Assembly: GCA_015501075.1 (NCBI GenBank)
Contig: JADNYJ010000066.1
Coordinates: 62,001 to 126,000, forward strand
Direction: 5' to 3'
DNA from: Gymnopilus junonius
Taxonomy: Eukaryota; Basidiomycota; Agaricomycetes; Agaricales; Galerinaceae
Length of the DNA stretch: 64,000 nt
Shown here piece after piece: positions 32,640 through 44,300 of the stretch. A program made the position numbers and the translations under genes. The first letter of the stretch is position 1. Every line of letters starts with the position of its first letter. The notes below the pieces were generated by a model, which saw nothing but the letters and a program-made list of their open reading frames with translations, searched no databases and was not told the origin of the DNA.

Positions 32640-33907
32640 GTATAGTTAGAGGGAGGGAGAGGCGAACGTAAGCCAAGTCGTCCTCGTCTTCAAATCACAA
32701 ATCGACGACCGCCCACTTTGCCTGCGCAGCTCGTCCCACCTCTCTCGTTCCTCCTCCACCCTCAACTCAACAATTCTCAACATCTTGGTCTCCACCCTAA
32801 AGAGCATCCCCACATTACTAATCACCAGAATACCAACGATGAACCACAAAATCGTGGTCGTCCTTCTGTTTGAGCTGTGATTCGTACCAAAAGCCCATTG
32901 AAGCTTACGCTGCTCGAGTTCTTACGTCGGGTGCTCCTCACCCTGTGCCTTTGAGTGGACAGTGAGCGTTCATGTATCATAGGCGAGTTCATTAGCAGAC
33001 GGTTCAGTCGTGTCGTTTCCGACGCCGCCGATGGCTACCCCCAGCAGCAACAGAACATACTGTGTGCACACCAGGTCCAACATGGGCGACACTTGACCAC
33101 CAGTCCCAGTCCCAGGTGCTGGCGCATAGTCCACACTCACTCACCCTTCATGATTAGGGGCCCCTTCATCAGCCTCGCCGAGTCATCGTTTCGGGTGGCC
33201 ACGCTCCAGAGGTAATGCATCACATCAAACATGGTATCTCTCGAGAGGAACAATGCGAAGGTTTATTTGGTGTGTCAAGTGGTGATTTGGAAGTGTTGGG
33301 GATGACAAAGGTTGTCATTTCTTTCCCAAGGTAGTGCACTTCGTGTAAGTGTTGGGATTAAGACTTGTTGAAGGTGAAAAAAGGTTTCTGAGTTTCTTCT
33401 CCTCTTCCTCGCGATCATGCTCATGCTCATGCTCGTGCTCATTCAGAAAATCTCCCCGTCGCTCCCATATTCCCCCCTAGACGCAGATGCGTTGGATTTT
33501 CGGGATTTGGAAGCACACCTCATCTGGCTCTCCTGAGTCCTGGCCCTGAGTCTCTGAAGGTGACCTGGGCTTGGAGGATGTCAACGACCCGGGACTGAGG
33601 ATGGGCAAAGGGGCTACCTGAGTATTGCGACCGTGTACAACTGACAAGAAAAAACCGACCCCAACGGTGACAGTGGAGGTACTGCAAGGGTGTTCATGAG
33701 ACCTGTAGACTTCCTTCGCGCTTGACCTGGTCCAGGTTTCTTTCTCCGCCAGGATCTCTTGATTTGTGACTGGGATCCAGGGGACAGGACAGAAGTCGGA
33801 GTGTTGGAGGTTATCGATTGACAAATTCTCTCCTGCGAACAAGTGCAGCTAGTACGCGAGATTGGGTGAAAGAATAGATTAAAGGGTGGAGCGCGAGGGA
33901 TATTCAT
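32640..33907 (-). pseudogene. GRAM-VASt copy C, decayed inverted relic
   Basis: Fragments of the same gene appear in order on the minus strand. Near 33780 the stretch TSVLSPGSQSQ resembles copy B TSILSPGSQSQ, followed by an LPILSPGS stretch. At about 33415-33440 there is an EHEHEHE repeat like that in copy A. Near 33370 there is a TTFVIPN remnant of the GRAM end. At about 33190-33240 TFALFLSRDTMFDV corresponds to TFASFLSRDTTFDV. At 32770-32850 the membrane anchor IVGILVISNVG is very close to copy A. The first GRAM exons and nearly all of VASt are missing, and stops and frame changes are frequent. Nucleotide similarity around the anchor is closer to A than B, yet the N-terminal remnant is absent from A, so C derives from an A-like ancestor before A lost its N-terminus. 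Confidence 0.8.
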
Positions 33908-34490
33908 AGTGTCATTTCGTTGAGAACTTGAGATAGATCACTGATGAGACAGTTTGGCCAGTCACAGCAGGCTCCTGAAAGGGCTACAGCCAGCTGCTGG
34001 TCATCACCGTGAACTATTCAGGACCACCTTGGTCCAATTCCACTGGAGCTACGAATCAAGGTCGATTGAGTGAGGTAAGTGAACATAAGCATAATCAATT
34101 ATACCTCGTCATGATAGAATATGAAGCTCTCTGAGACCAGTGTGGTCTGTGCGATAAACGAACCCAGATCAAGGAAGTATGGACGTCAAAGATGGATTAG
34201 ACGAGAATTAGACGAGAGTGGTATAAGAACTTGTGACGTTCAATTTTCTGGACAGGTCGTCCGTCACAACCGCCTTTCGTATTCGCTTGTCTTCATCGCA
34301 TTCGGAATTGGAGGCCATACCGCCTGGTACTTACCCGCTATCCAGCACATCTTCTGCTTCGCATAATTCTGACCGTTAGTGTTCGTGGACTGCATCAATT
34401 TCGAGGATTTGTCTCTTTTTGACGATAGGTAACCGCAACCCACTCTGCTCTGCGATGTATAAGATTAAAGTTTTTGGTGCCCATTTAGAT
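33908..34490. other. Spacer between relic C and F-box 3
   Basis: About 580 bp with no supportable gene; presumably carries the F-box 3 promoter. Confidence 0.4.
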
Positions 34491-36007
34491 ATGACATTCT
34501 GCGATATTTGCAGAGCCACAGATACCTTGGATCACGAAACATACGCGGTCTGTCAGGATGCATCCTGCAATGTCTGCCAACGATTTGAACATCTCAAAAA
34601 TCAGATATACCAAACAAGAACTCTCCTCAACTCGATGATTAAAGAGTGTAGAGAATTGAGACCGAAAATCAATCAAGTTCATAAATCCTTGGTTGATCGG
34701 ATGCCCATAGAAATCATTTCAACAATATTCGAGTTCTATACTGCTGAAATACGCGGAAATCTGCACACAACGCCACTGACGTTGGGAGCGGTCTGCCAAA
34801 GCTGGCGTCAAATTGCATGGTCCACACCATCAATTTGGACCTCTTTTGCGTTTCTTCTTAAACAACCCGAGAATCCGACACGCGTTGAAGTTGCAGTAGA
34901 ATGGTTGCAGCGATCCCGGCGGCTCCCTGTGTCAATTGAGCTATACACGAGTGCAGACCTTGGACCCCAAACCCCAGTCGACGCCTTACTCCCCTTGATT
35001 GAAAGCATCAATCTCTGTTCCGACCGGTGGCGTTCACTGTCGTTGAGCGTTCCTCCCTTAATTTTATCACACATTAATGATAACTATGGTGCCCCGCCGG
35101 TCATGGATTCCCTCTATATCAATGTTGCGGATTCCAAGTTCATCCATTTATCCATCCCCAGCACAATGTCCAAGAAAGTCGATATCACAGGTATCTCACT
35201 AGAAGACCTCTCATTCCAATGGGACAACACCACTTACGTCTCCGCCGATGGTTCCTACACAGTTTATGACTGTATTGAAATTTTGAGACAGGGAACACAC
35301 CTTATAAAGTGTTACTTTGTTCCTATGGATAGCGGATTTCATGATGTCACATTTGATATGTGTATGAACCATCAAGTAACATATCTAAATTTCTTGTGCT
35401 ACTGTGAAGAACAGGACATGGCTTTCTTCTTTGACCACGTCACCCTTCCGGCTCTGCACACCTTGCACCTCAACATGATGATGGACGGAGTCCCGGTGCA
35501 GAGTTTGACAACCTTCATTTGACGCTCTTCTGTTCGCTGCAAGTCTTTGACCTCAGTGAGGTGATCATAACGGGTGACGAACGTGTCGAACTGGCAATGC
35601 TTATGCCCTCGCTCTCCGTATTGGTGGCATATGTTCAGAATTTTAACAAAGAGACTCTAGAGTCCTTCTATGACTCTTTTTCTGGACACGGGCCATTTTT
35701 ACCTTCTTTGCGAACGTTGAAGCTGATCGCGGAGTTCGGCTTCCCCGAACGCTTATTTGACGCACTCTGCACTCATTTCAATGCCGAGGACAACCACACC
35801 TGCCGACCACTAGAGTCTGTAAACATCATCTGCCATCAAAAAAATCCGATTCTCTACATTCAACAACATAGCCTCAATCAGATTCTGCTTCTTCAGGAGA
35901 AAAACATAAAATTTACAATTGAGCACTGGGATTGTCGAGGTCAAGAAATTGATCTGCTAAAGATATCTCTTGAAAGGATCGATCAAGAAGGACACACTGT
36001 GACTTAG
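34491..36007 (+). CDS. F-box protein, paralogue 3, with N-terminal cysteine cluster (one 1-nt frame break)
   Basis: Intronless, 505 aa if one missing T in the run at 35518-35520 is allowed (1517 + 1 = 1518 nt). That correction also removes the apparent TGA at the break. Cysteines at residues 4, 7, 21, 26 and 29 have the same spacing as paralogue 1. A helical stretch follows (LKNQIYQTRTLLNSMI), then the F-box-like segment from about 66 (LVDRMPIEIISTIFEFY ... GAVCQSWRQIAWSTPSIW) and an LRR-like C-terminal half with repeated L-x-x-L motifs. The likely role is a substrate receptor for an SCF ubiquitin ligase; the target is unknown. It lies in the same orientation as paralogue 2, with the inverted GRAM-VASt relic between them, so the block arose by duplication. 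The start at 34491 matches the other paralogues; an upstream in-frame ATG adds 24 unrelated residues. Confidence 0.72.
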
Positions 36008-36933
36008 GCCAGTTCTTCCATCAAAGCCATTGGGCGTGTTGATATCATTCTCATTCGTTTTGTAATTAGAATAGTGTCAGAGCAAGTACACCTCGTCAAT
36101 ACTTAAATTGATTGATTAGAGTTTCTTAGTGCTGGCGACTCAATATTGATGCTGATCGTAATAAGTAGGTTGATTAATAATTTAATTAGATTTTCAGTTT
36201 GATGAGAGCCCACTGAGGACCCCCGTTTATCCTGAGAGAACTCGAATACGAAATCGGCCCTTTTTGGGTGAAAATGGGGAGACAAAATTTTTGCCTCCGA
36301 CGGGGATTTTTGAGGGTAGATTTCGTATCCTGGTCAAAATTTCGCCCATTTTTAGGTGGACTACGTATCCAAGTTGTAAAAAATCATGAAAAATGGTAAA
36401 GGAATTCCCAAAAAATTCCCTGAGCTACCTACATATCTCGAGTCACTTGGTGAGCTCAGTCGAGATGAAATCCAGTACATCCTTGTATTTCTTTCCTTTG
36501 CCAATCCAAAGAGCAAGTTGAGGATGCTGTGATGCATCTTGAGTAGGGACGGGTGCCGCTGGCATTGTCGAGATACATTCAAAGGAGACAGAGAAGAAAT
36601 TACAAGAGAACAATTTTATTATCCAGAGGTGCAATGTACATTATTAGTGAGGCCAGTGAGCATTATTCTACGCAGATGTGGAAGGAAGGTGAGCTTGATT
36701 CAACAATGGCACCACTGGGCCCATGGGCCAGATGGCAGCCATAGGGAGACTGTATCTAACATAGGGAAGTGAACCCATTTTGGGGTTGACAATGTACCTG
36801 TGTATAAAGGCCCCATCGCTGGCCGTAGGTAGATGGTGGCAGGGGCCGTATCCGGGTTCCGCGGCCAAAGGCCGTGGTTTGTAGGTAGACCAGTATCATA
36901 CTTCACCCTGTATAAACGGGGGTCCTGCCCACT

Positions 36934-36970
36934 GACGCGTCGCGTATATAATCACGTGGTTCCGTGACAG
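36934..36970 (+). repeat. Dispersed CACGTG motif, copy 3
   Basis: GACGCGTCGCGTATATAATC followed by ACGTGG and CCGTGACAG; closely matches 32246-32283. Confidence 0.7.
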
Positions 36971-37353
36971 ACCTATTTTTGGAGAGGCGCAACGGCTAAG
37001 AACTCCCGACCCGATGACTAAGCGCATAGCCACAGAAATACTGTCCGATGCACCATTCAAAGGTGTAGGATTCCAACCACATATGCTGCCAACTCCTTGC
37101 ACACTTAGCATAGGCTATATATAATCCAGAATCATGCGAGTACAAAATTATATGCTTTAGTCCAGTGCAATGGCCAAAATTCGACAGAAGACAGCTGAGC
37201 CGAGGGGGTGTGATCGCGTTTCCACGCGTGTTATGTAAGCTAATTGCCGCGTCTTGACGCGTGTTGCCTGCCAAAATTGAAATCCAAATAAAAGAGGAAA
37301 GCAGGGGCCTTTCCCCCTAATGCTTTTTGAGAATTGTTTTTATCCTTAATTTT

Positions 37354-37473
37354 CAGGTTTTGCGCAGGTTTTTAAGATCCGATGATGTTGATGAGCTGGA
37401 AATACCCTGTAAAATTTAGTCAGATATCCGGCTCAATGTGATCAGCACAGATTAAAAACCTGCGCAAAACCTG
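37354..37473. repeat. Perfect 22-nt inverted repeat with 76-bp spacer
   Basis: Arms are 37354-37375 (starts CAGGTTTTGCGC) and 37452-37473 (ends GCGCAAAACCTG), exact reverse complements. The transcript could form a long hairpin, or the arms could be ends of a small non-autonomous element. Confidence 0.85.
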
Positions 37474-38647
37474 CAAAATAGACGCAGTTACCAATCTGTG
37501 TATGTTTTGGAGGCAGGCTGGAGCCTTTTTAGGACGATATTTAGAATAACCTGTTTCTGCGGTTTTCTACAGGCCATGTAAACACATACAAATACCATCA
37601 CCGATCGCAGGTGTTGCGCCTCCACTATTTTCCATTGGAACTGGGCAGCAAGTGGGCGCGCCACATTTTGCAAATACAGTTGATTGTGCTTCCTCTCCAT
37701 TTGAGGTTGTTTCATCACAACTAACCCTTGTTGATACCCTTGATAAGCTTACGCGCTGAGGTCTTTACCGAAGACTCTTGCCGGTTGAATGCCCAAAGAC
37801 GTCAAGAAAGCATGCAGTCTAAATTCATATTGCCGAACCCTGACAGAAGTCATTCAAATCTCGCTGAACGTCCACCTTGTTCTCAAGCACAGAAACAAAG
37901 CTAAATGCAAAATGACACTATATTTGTGTAACTAGAAACTTGATTTGTATGCAATTCTGATGTATGCAAAAAATGAATGTGAGGTAGTATGTACAAATGG
38001 TTAATGAGTGCAAGGAATTGAGCTTATGGTCGATGAACGAGGATGCAGCGATGGCGATGACTGTATTTACAGGGTTCGAAAGGTCCAAAAGGAAAAACTC
38101 TGCGATAAGTCGACAACAGAAATGATAACAATATGCTTGAAAACGCATGCAAGTGGCAACTTGAATGAGGCCATGGACGGATGCTAAGATCGGGATCACA
38201 AGAGAATGGAAGAATGGAATGTGCTGTATAAAAAAGCATAGGCAATGATGTTGGACGAGAGCGAACGATGATGATGCATGAATTGAATGAATGATACTTG
38301 CTCGACGTGAGATAAAAGACGCATTGGCGATTGAGGAGATGTTAAGCCGTCGTTCGATGATGGTGATGAAATATTCCGTATTGCAGTTGATATGGTGGCT
38401 TTGATGCTGGTGTGAGTAGCGAAGAGTGTCGACGATAAACGATGACAGTGGTGAAGTCTACAGATTATGCCTTCCTAGGTGTATAATATAAATTTTCGGC
38501 GGCCGATATCGAGAACTGAGATGATTCTTCAAGACGGAATGATGAGATTTAAGCTTCGTGTTGGAGAAATAAGCGGATAGGTCCTGTGACCGAGGGGCGG
38601 GACGCCGACGTCTAATAGCCATAGTATGCGCGCTAAACATAAATTAA

Positions 38648-41363
38648 TCAGACGTAGATGGGATGCATTATTAAAAGATGACTTGCCATCCTATCGCTGT
38701 TGGCAAGAAATTGGTCAGATAATCACCAGGGGTATGCATAGCAGAAACGTACAAGAGCCAGATAACTTTAGATCCAGTTTTACAACCCCGCAGAGTCACG
38801 ATATGACCCTTAATGCACTCGTAAAGGAGGCTTCGCTGGTCCTTATCGGCCTATAAATGATTACTATGAGATGCTTTGAACCATGATCAAATTTTAACTT
38901 ACTGTCGGCAAAACACTAGCAATCAATTGACTGCCAGTGACGGACAGCGCTAAGTCAACGATCATAGCACGGCGAGCCCTAGAAGGAAAGTCAGTTAAGA
39001 GACGTTCAACGTTGAAGAAATGACTCGCCCTTTAGCAGGTTCGCACATGCGCTTCACTACCTTATCAAGGGTTTCGGCACCTCCCTCCTTGAGAGCCTTT
39101 GTGACGGACTTGCTTCCCTGTTCATTCGTCGCAAATTCGAGCAGTCCGTCCAATACGTGGTCCAGCACCATGAGTTTATGCCTTTCAGATCCATGTTCCA
39201 AAACTATAAATAAATTTTAAAAACTCGATATAAAATTTTAAAAGAGCATTGGTCAACGTACTGTGCTGGATACAATAAGATCCCCATTGGCTCTTCGTCA
39301 CTTCGCTGAAAGTGCCAAAGCCGTGATTGAGGAGCTCGTCGACAATGCCGTCCTTGGCTTCAGCCTCGAGGTTCTCGAAAGCATGCTGTGCATTAAATTT
39401 GAATACAACACGTAAAGGAAGTAGAGACAGAAGGCTAACCTGGACAACCAAAGATCCTGTTTCGTGACAAGCAAGCGATGCCCATTTGCCTTTGAGGGAT
39501 TTATTTACGCTGAAAAGTAATTTTGAGAATATTGTTTGAGGATATCAAGACTGAGGCTTACTATGCAAAAATCGGCGGTGCAGGTGGTGTCCAGGACAGC
39601 TCCATGATCTAAACAATCAACTGAGTAATGAAGGATATAAATCATGATACGCCATACCTTGCTCCAGACATGAGAAGCATGTTTATTGACAAGTGTCTGA
39701 GCGGGATCACCAAGGAGGAGTTCGGAGACAATGAGGAGGCGGATGTCTTCTTCGCAGTCAAGAGCCTTCTGCAGTACGTGACATCCGTAGCAATTAGTTG
39801 CGAGATCCACAATACGCCCTCTGTCAAGCGATGATAAATAATTTGGCTCAGGAAAATTCAAATAAGTAAATGAAAGTACCTCATGCATCCCACGATCTTA
39901 CGTCGTTCCTCGGGGGTCGAAGCGGCCTCCAGGCATCTTTGGACAGCCCAATTGCCGAACCTATGGCCATCTTCGTCAGAGGAAGGACGATCTTCAGACA
40001 ATGCTCATACCTGTGTGCCATCATTTCAAATCCGCGAGCACAAATAGCGTCGACTATCTTGGCCCGCTCCTCCAAGTCAGCGACTTTCAATTTTTGTTGG
40101 AGGAAAATGGAAGCTTGCTGGTCAGACGACTTGATAATGCGAGCGACAAAAACATGGTATGGTGGAGACGAGGATGGATGAAGCAAAGAAAGAAAATTAA
40201 TCGGCTACAAAAGATGCGCATATATGAACATTAAACTTTGAATTGAGTGATCCAGCGCTATGGCTCACCTCATTTGAAGCTTGAAATGCGTAAGCGCTGG
40301 GCTGTTGCTGATAACCTAAAGAGCGCAACGGTTCTTCCTGGGCAGCATTAAAATTGAAATCGTTGCCAGCTTTGTCGCCTTGAACCCTCCAATCGAGATT
40401 AAGAGCGGGGAGGGGTTCAAGTTGGGACTGATGGCCGTGCTGGTTCAAACGGTATTCCAGATGCGGAAGACGGGAAGGCTCAGTGCGTCGGTGTTGAGGA
40501 GAGTTGTAGATCGAATGAGGAAGATCGAGGTGAGATGAGGCTTGGATACGAGCGTTGGAACCGTTGATTTCTACAGCAGAGCGGTCCGAGAATGACTCGA
40601 AGACCGGCAAGACGCCGGAAGAAGCCTGTATGCGCGTGTGGTTTAAATGCGCGAGTGGAGGCCTAGGAGCGGATGCAAGAAATGTCGGAGAGAATATCTC
40701 TGGGCTCTTATCAGGGAAGATTGTTCAAACAAAGAGAGGGCGCGTGGATAAAAGGATAGTTGTGCTGAGATTGTTCATAAGGAGAGTGGAGTTTGATATC
40801 CAACGACCTTCCACTGGGGGAAAGATCTGTCGGGGTTAGAAGCGCCGAAGAAACCGAAGCAGGAGAAAAGTCCGGCGAGTTTGGAGGCATATCGGCACAT
40901 ATAGCTAGAGGAGAAGGTTTGTTCTGTGCAAAAGGAGCGGGGGAATTAAGGTTTAGAGTGCGCAAGAGTTGTTCGACGGTTGCTAAAAGTTTTTGATCAG
41001 ATTTTTGATCGATAAGATAGATTAAAAAAATAGCATATACGCACTTTGTCGTCGTACGTTGGACTGTTTTTCTTCCTGCCATCCCCGATGGCGCCGATTT
41101 CTCGAAAGCTGTTCTGGGGGGCTTGAGAACTGCCGAAAACATCTTCGCGACTGACGGCTGCAACACCCCGTTACGACTGTCAGATTTAGCATAGACCTCA
41201 GCGGCCCTGGAAAAAGTATCCAAGGTTCTCGGCCACGTCGTGTCGGACGGCTGAGGCTGCGGTGCCCAGATGGAGCCCATAAGGCCCGTTGGCTGTCGAG
41301 GACGAGGAGGGAGGGGTCATTGGCGGAGGCGTAATGCTGGGGAGATTCGGTGGGATGTGCCAT
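38648..41363 (-). CDS. PUF (Pumilio-homology) RNA-binding protein, 12 exons
   Basis: Exons: 41363-41058, 40982-40269, 40204-40011, 39960-39880, 39820-39658, 39608-39562, 39509-39440, 39385-39262, 39203-39029, 38978-38903, 38850-38753 and 38696-38648; total 2097 nt, 698 aa, in phase after one lost base (G run 41313-41316) and one extra base (40714-40716). The N-terminal 340 residues are P/S/Q-rich. The PUF region follows, with repeat signatures such as ICARGFEMMAHRFGNWAVQR, ATNCYGCHVLQKALD, HETGSLVVQHAFENL, SQWGSYCIQHILEHG, NEQGSKSVTKAL and GCKTGSKVIWLF. PUF proteins bind 3' UTRs and control mRNA decay and translation; the form resembles the Jsn1/Puf1 type more than canonical Pumilio, but this is tentative. 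The intron after 39029 appears to be GC-AG. Confidence 0.88.
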
Positions 41364-44300
41364 TGGGGAGGGAGATGGTGGTGGTCAGGAGTAAAGAGCG
41401 TCGGGTCGAATTTTCATATTTTATACAACGTCGGGGTTGACATCTTCTGTGAAATATAAATCACATTCCTTTTCGGGACAATTCCTTTCCAAACTGGGAT
41501 ATATAAACGCTTTGAAACTTACTTTTTAAACGAAGAATATGTTTAAATGACTCGCAAAAAAAATCGTACACGCATGATTTTCACTGTCACCGCAGCGGCG
41601 ATAACGTTGAAGGATTAAGTCAAAAACTCTGTAGTCAAACAGACAGTGGCTGGCGTCTCGATTTGTAAGCCCCGTCGGACTAATCCGTAGGAAAGCGCCC
41701 CATCTGACGGATGCGAATCACTGGTTTTTTTTCAATTGAATGATACTTTTTACAGCATACCATCTTCCTTCTCGCTTTACTGACGGATACGACGTACTCC
41801 ATACTCACGCATTGAACGCCCTAATAGCCAGTTGACAAGGCCGGCTTTACATAGCCAGGTGGCAAATGGTCTGGCCTGTAGTTATTTTTGTCATGCGGAC
41901 TATATCAGCGAGACGTAAAGGGGTCACTCTGCAGTAAGATTCACTGGTGGATGGAGGAATGTAAGGATAGTGCTTTGTAAAGCCAGCCATATATAAAAAG
42001 GCAAAGACAGGTACGGAGTTAGTCCATCTTACCCTAGACCAGGACTCCATAAATTGGGCAGCGTGGCTGTCTAAATGACAGAAAAATTTGGCCCCATCGA
42101 CCTAGTAGCCAAAGCATTGCAATGAACATCGGTAATTTATATCTAAGAAAGCTCACCGGCTCGTCATCAGCTCACCAGCTCACAATGACGCATTGCGCGC
42201 AAGTCGAATCGACTCAACAAAACCGGTGCCCGAAGGAAGGCCCCGTAGAAACAGCTCGTTGACAGAGAAAATAGGAATAAGCAAGGGAAAAAATGACCAA
42301 ACCGGTCGATGCTTCTCCCGCGAACCTCAGAGATAAGTCATAGGTACAAAATAGCACAAAAACGTGCCTGCGGAAATCCTGATAAGCGAATCTCCGTAAA
42401 GCTCAATGGCCATAGCACGCGGAGTGTTTTCGATCTACGCCTGATAAAAGGGCGAAAATCTGATCTGGAGCCACGTATATGTAGATCAAACTGAGTAGAA
42501 TAGACGAACCCCGAAAATTCGAACTGGCCAGGAAGTTGTACTTCTTCTAAAACGACCTTGGGTCGGTAGCATTCGCTTTAATTGAGCTGTCTGTGGAGAA
42601 CAAAAGACACCTCAGTGACGACAAACCTTGGCTAAAAGAGGCTTTACCCGGTGATGCCAAAGCTTTGGGCTGCCGATACGCAAATGGGTAAAGTAACATG
42701 ACTCACCCTTGATTTCCAGGCCAACCTTCCTCCAGTCATGAAGGTTAGCTTATCTGGTCAGGCATACACGACTTGGAGCGATGCTTGATCAGCTGTCGAT
42801 ATTCCAGACCCCACTTGACCTTCAGGAGTATGGTCGGCGATGCTATAACAAGAGAAATACAGGGCAATCTGCTACCCGTGGCAGGACGCTTACTGGACAG
42901 ACGCGCAAAAACAGGAAGGCGCAAAGAACCCAGAGCTGGACCACCCGCATGCCATAATTCCCCGACACAACGCTTGCCCTCGAGATCCGTGACATATTTG
43001 GATCTTCTCGAAAGCTCTGACGGCATGTGAATGGCTTATATACACCGAGACACTCCTGAACAGTTCTATGAAAGAACCAAGTCCACCAAGTCCTGCACCA
43101 GAACCCAGCAAACGAGCGATGTCGCCATGTCTGAACATGTTCAGCTCCTGAACAAACGAACCGAAATAGGAATCGTCACAAGCATGGTTCGAATCAAGGG
43201 TTGTTCCAGGCAAGATGATGAAGTGTCATAAAAACAAAAGAGACGATTCCGAAAAGAAGTGAGGTGAGCACGATTTCGGCTTACTTTCAGTAGTGCTTGC
43301 TGAGCGTCCATTCTCGTCTTCTGGCAGGACGTGGTTGGGCAGGATTAACATCAGCCCGATGATGTCCTTGTCAGTCTGCTTTGTCGAGTGGACATAAACC
43401 GTCTTCATGTTGATCGACGTGCGTTTCAGACAGAAGGTATACTAATGAAAAAGGAACTAACTTCAGAATAGATGCAAGTTAATGTGCGAGAAAGTTACTC
43501 TGAAAGGTTGCATGTCGAAGAAACAGAGCCCTGTTCCCGGTTCCGGCAATGAGGGATTCAGTTATCTCCATAACAACTAGAATAAAGTCTTTTATTTGAA
43601 GGTCAACAATTAGCCTCACCTATCCTGCCTAATTGCGACGCTTAAGCAAGACATCGCTGACATAGCAAGAGCAAGAATTTCCCGCAGGGTAGCCCATACG
43701 ATGAGAGTAAAATGTCAACGCCGAAGCATGACAGGATTTGACCTGCCACGGAGCCATGGAGATGATTGGCCGATAGAACTAATAGACAAGACGCCCTCCG
43801 CAGCCTCTCCATTTGCAAATATATCAGAAAATTCCTAGTGCTTTTCTCGATAGGGCACTCACCATGTGTAGTCCGACATGAGATGAATCTCGACATCAAA
43901 GATAACTTTGTAAGATCAGCTGTGCTCGACCTTGACCCCCCAAACCGACAGGGCTAAAAACGAGCAAGCATGGCAAATCATTTCAATTCTGCATAGTGCG
44001 TGAGTATTGTGATAATTTTTTCAAGTACCCGACTTACATACCTCGGCTCCTATCGACTAAGAGAGACTTATACCAGAGGATTTACTGGGCTTCGACATCG
44101 CTGCATTCATCTCGTTTACTGTCCAACCAGGCATTGGCATTGTGAGCGCGCTCGTAAAAGTAAGATTGGGAAATAACAGTTCCAGCTCCATGTAACCCGA
44201 GCACAAGAAATTGAGTCGATCAAAAGTTGCTTTACATCCGTGTGGAAAAAGGAAGGACATGGAGTGGATTGACCATCACGACGGTGGCGGACGGATGTAC

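Larger units (their letters stand above)
36008..38647. other. Intergenic region with inverted repeats
   Basis: About 2.6 kb. 36238-36380 contains palindromically arranged TACGAAATC/GATTTCGTA copies. 36443-36634 (minus) has a 63-codon frame of unknown origin. 36934-36970 is the third CACGTG motif. 37354-37473 is a perfect 22-nt inverted repeat. The right end is probably the PUF gene 3' UTR. No supportable gene. Confidence 0.5.

Noticed and set aside
35518..35523. Nonsense TGA in F-box paralogue 3
   Set aside because: Adding one T to the adjacent T run removes the stop and restores the downstream frame at once.
43184..43200. tRNA B-box-like GGTTCGAATC
   Set aside because: No A box, acceptor stem or cloverleaf could be found around it.
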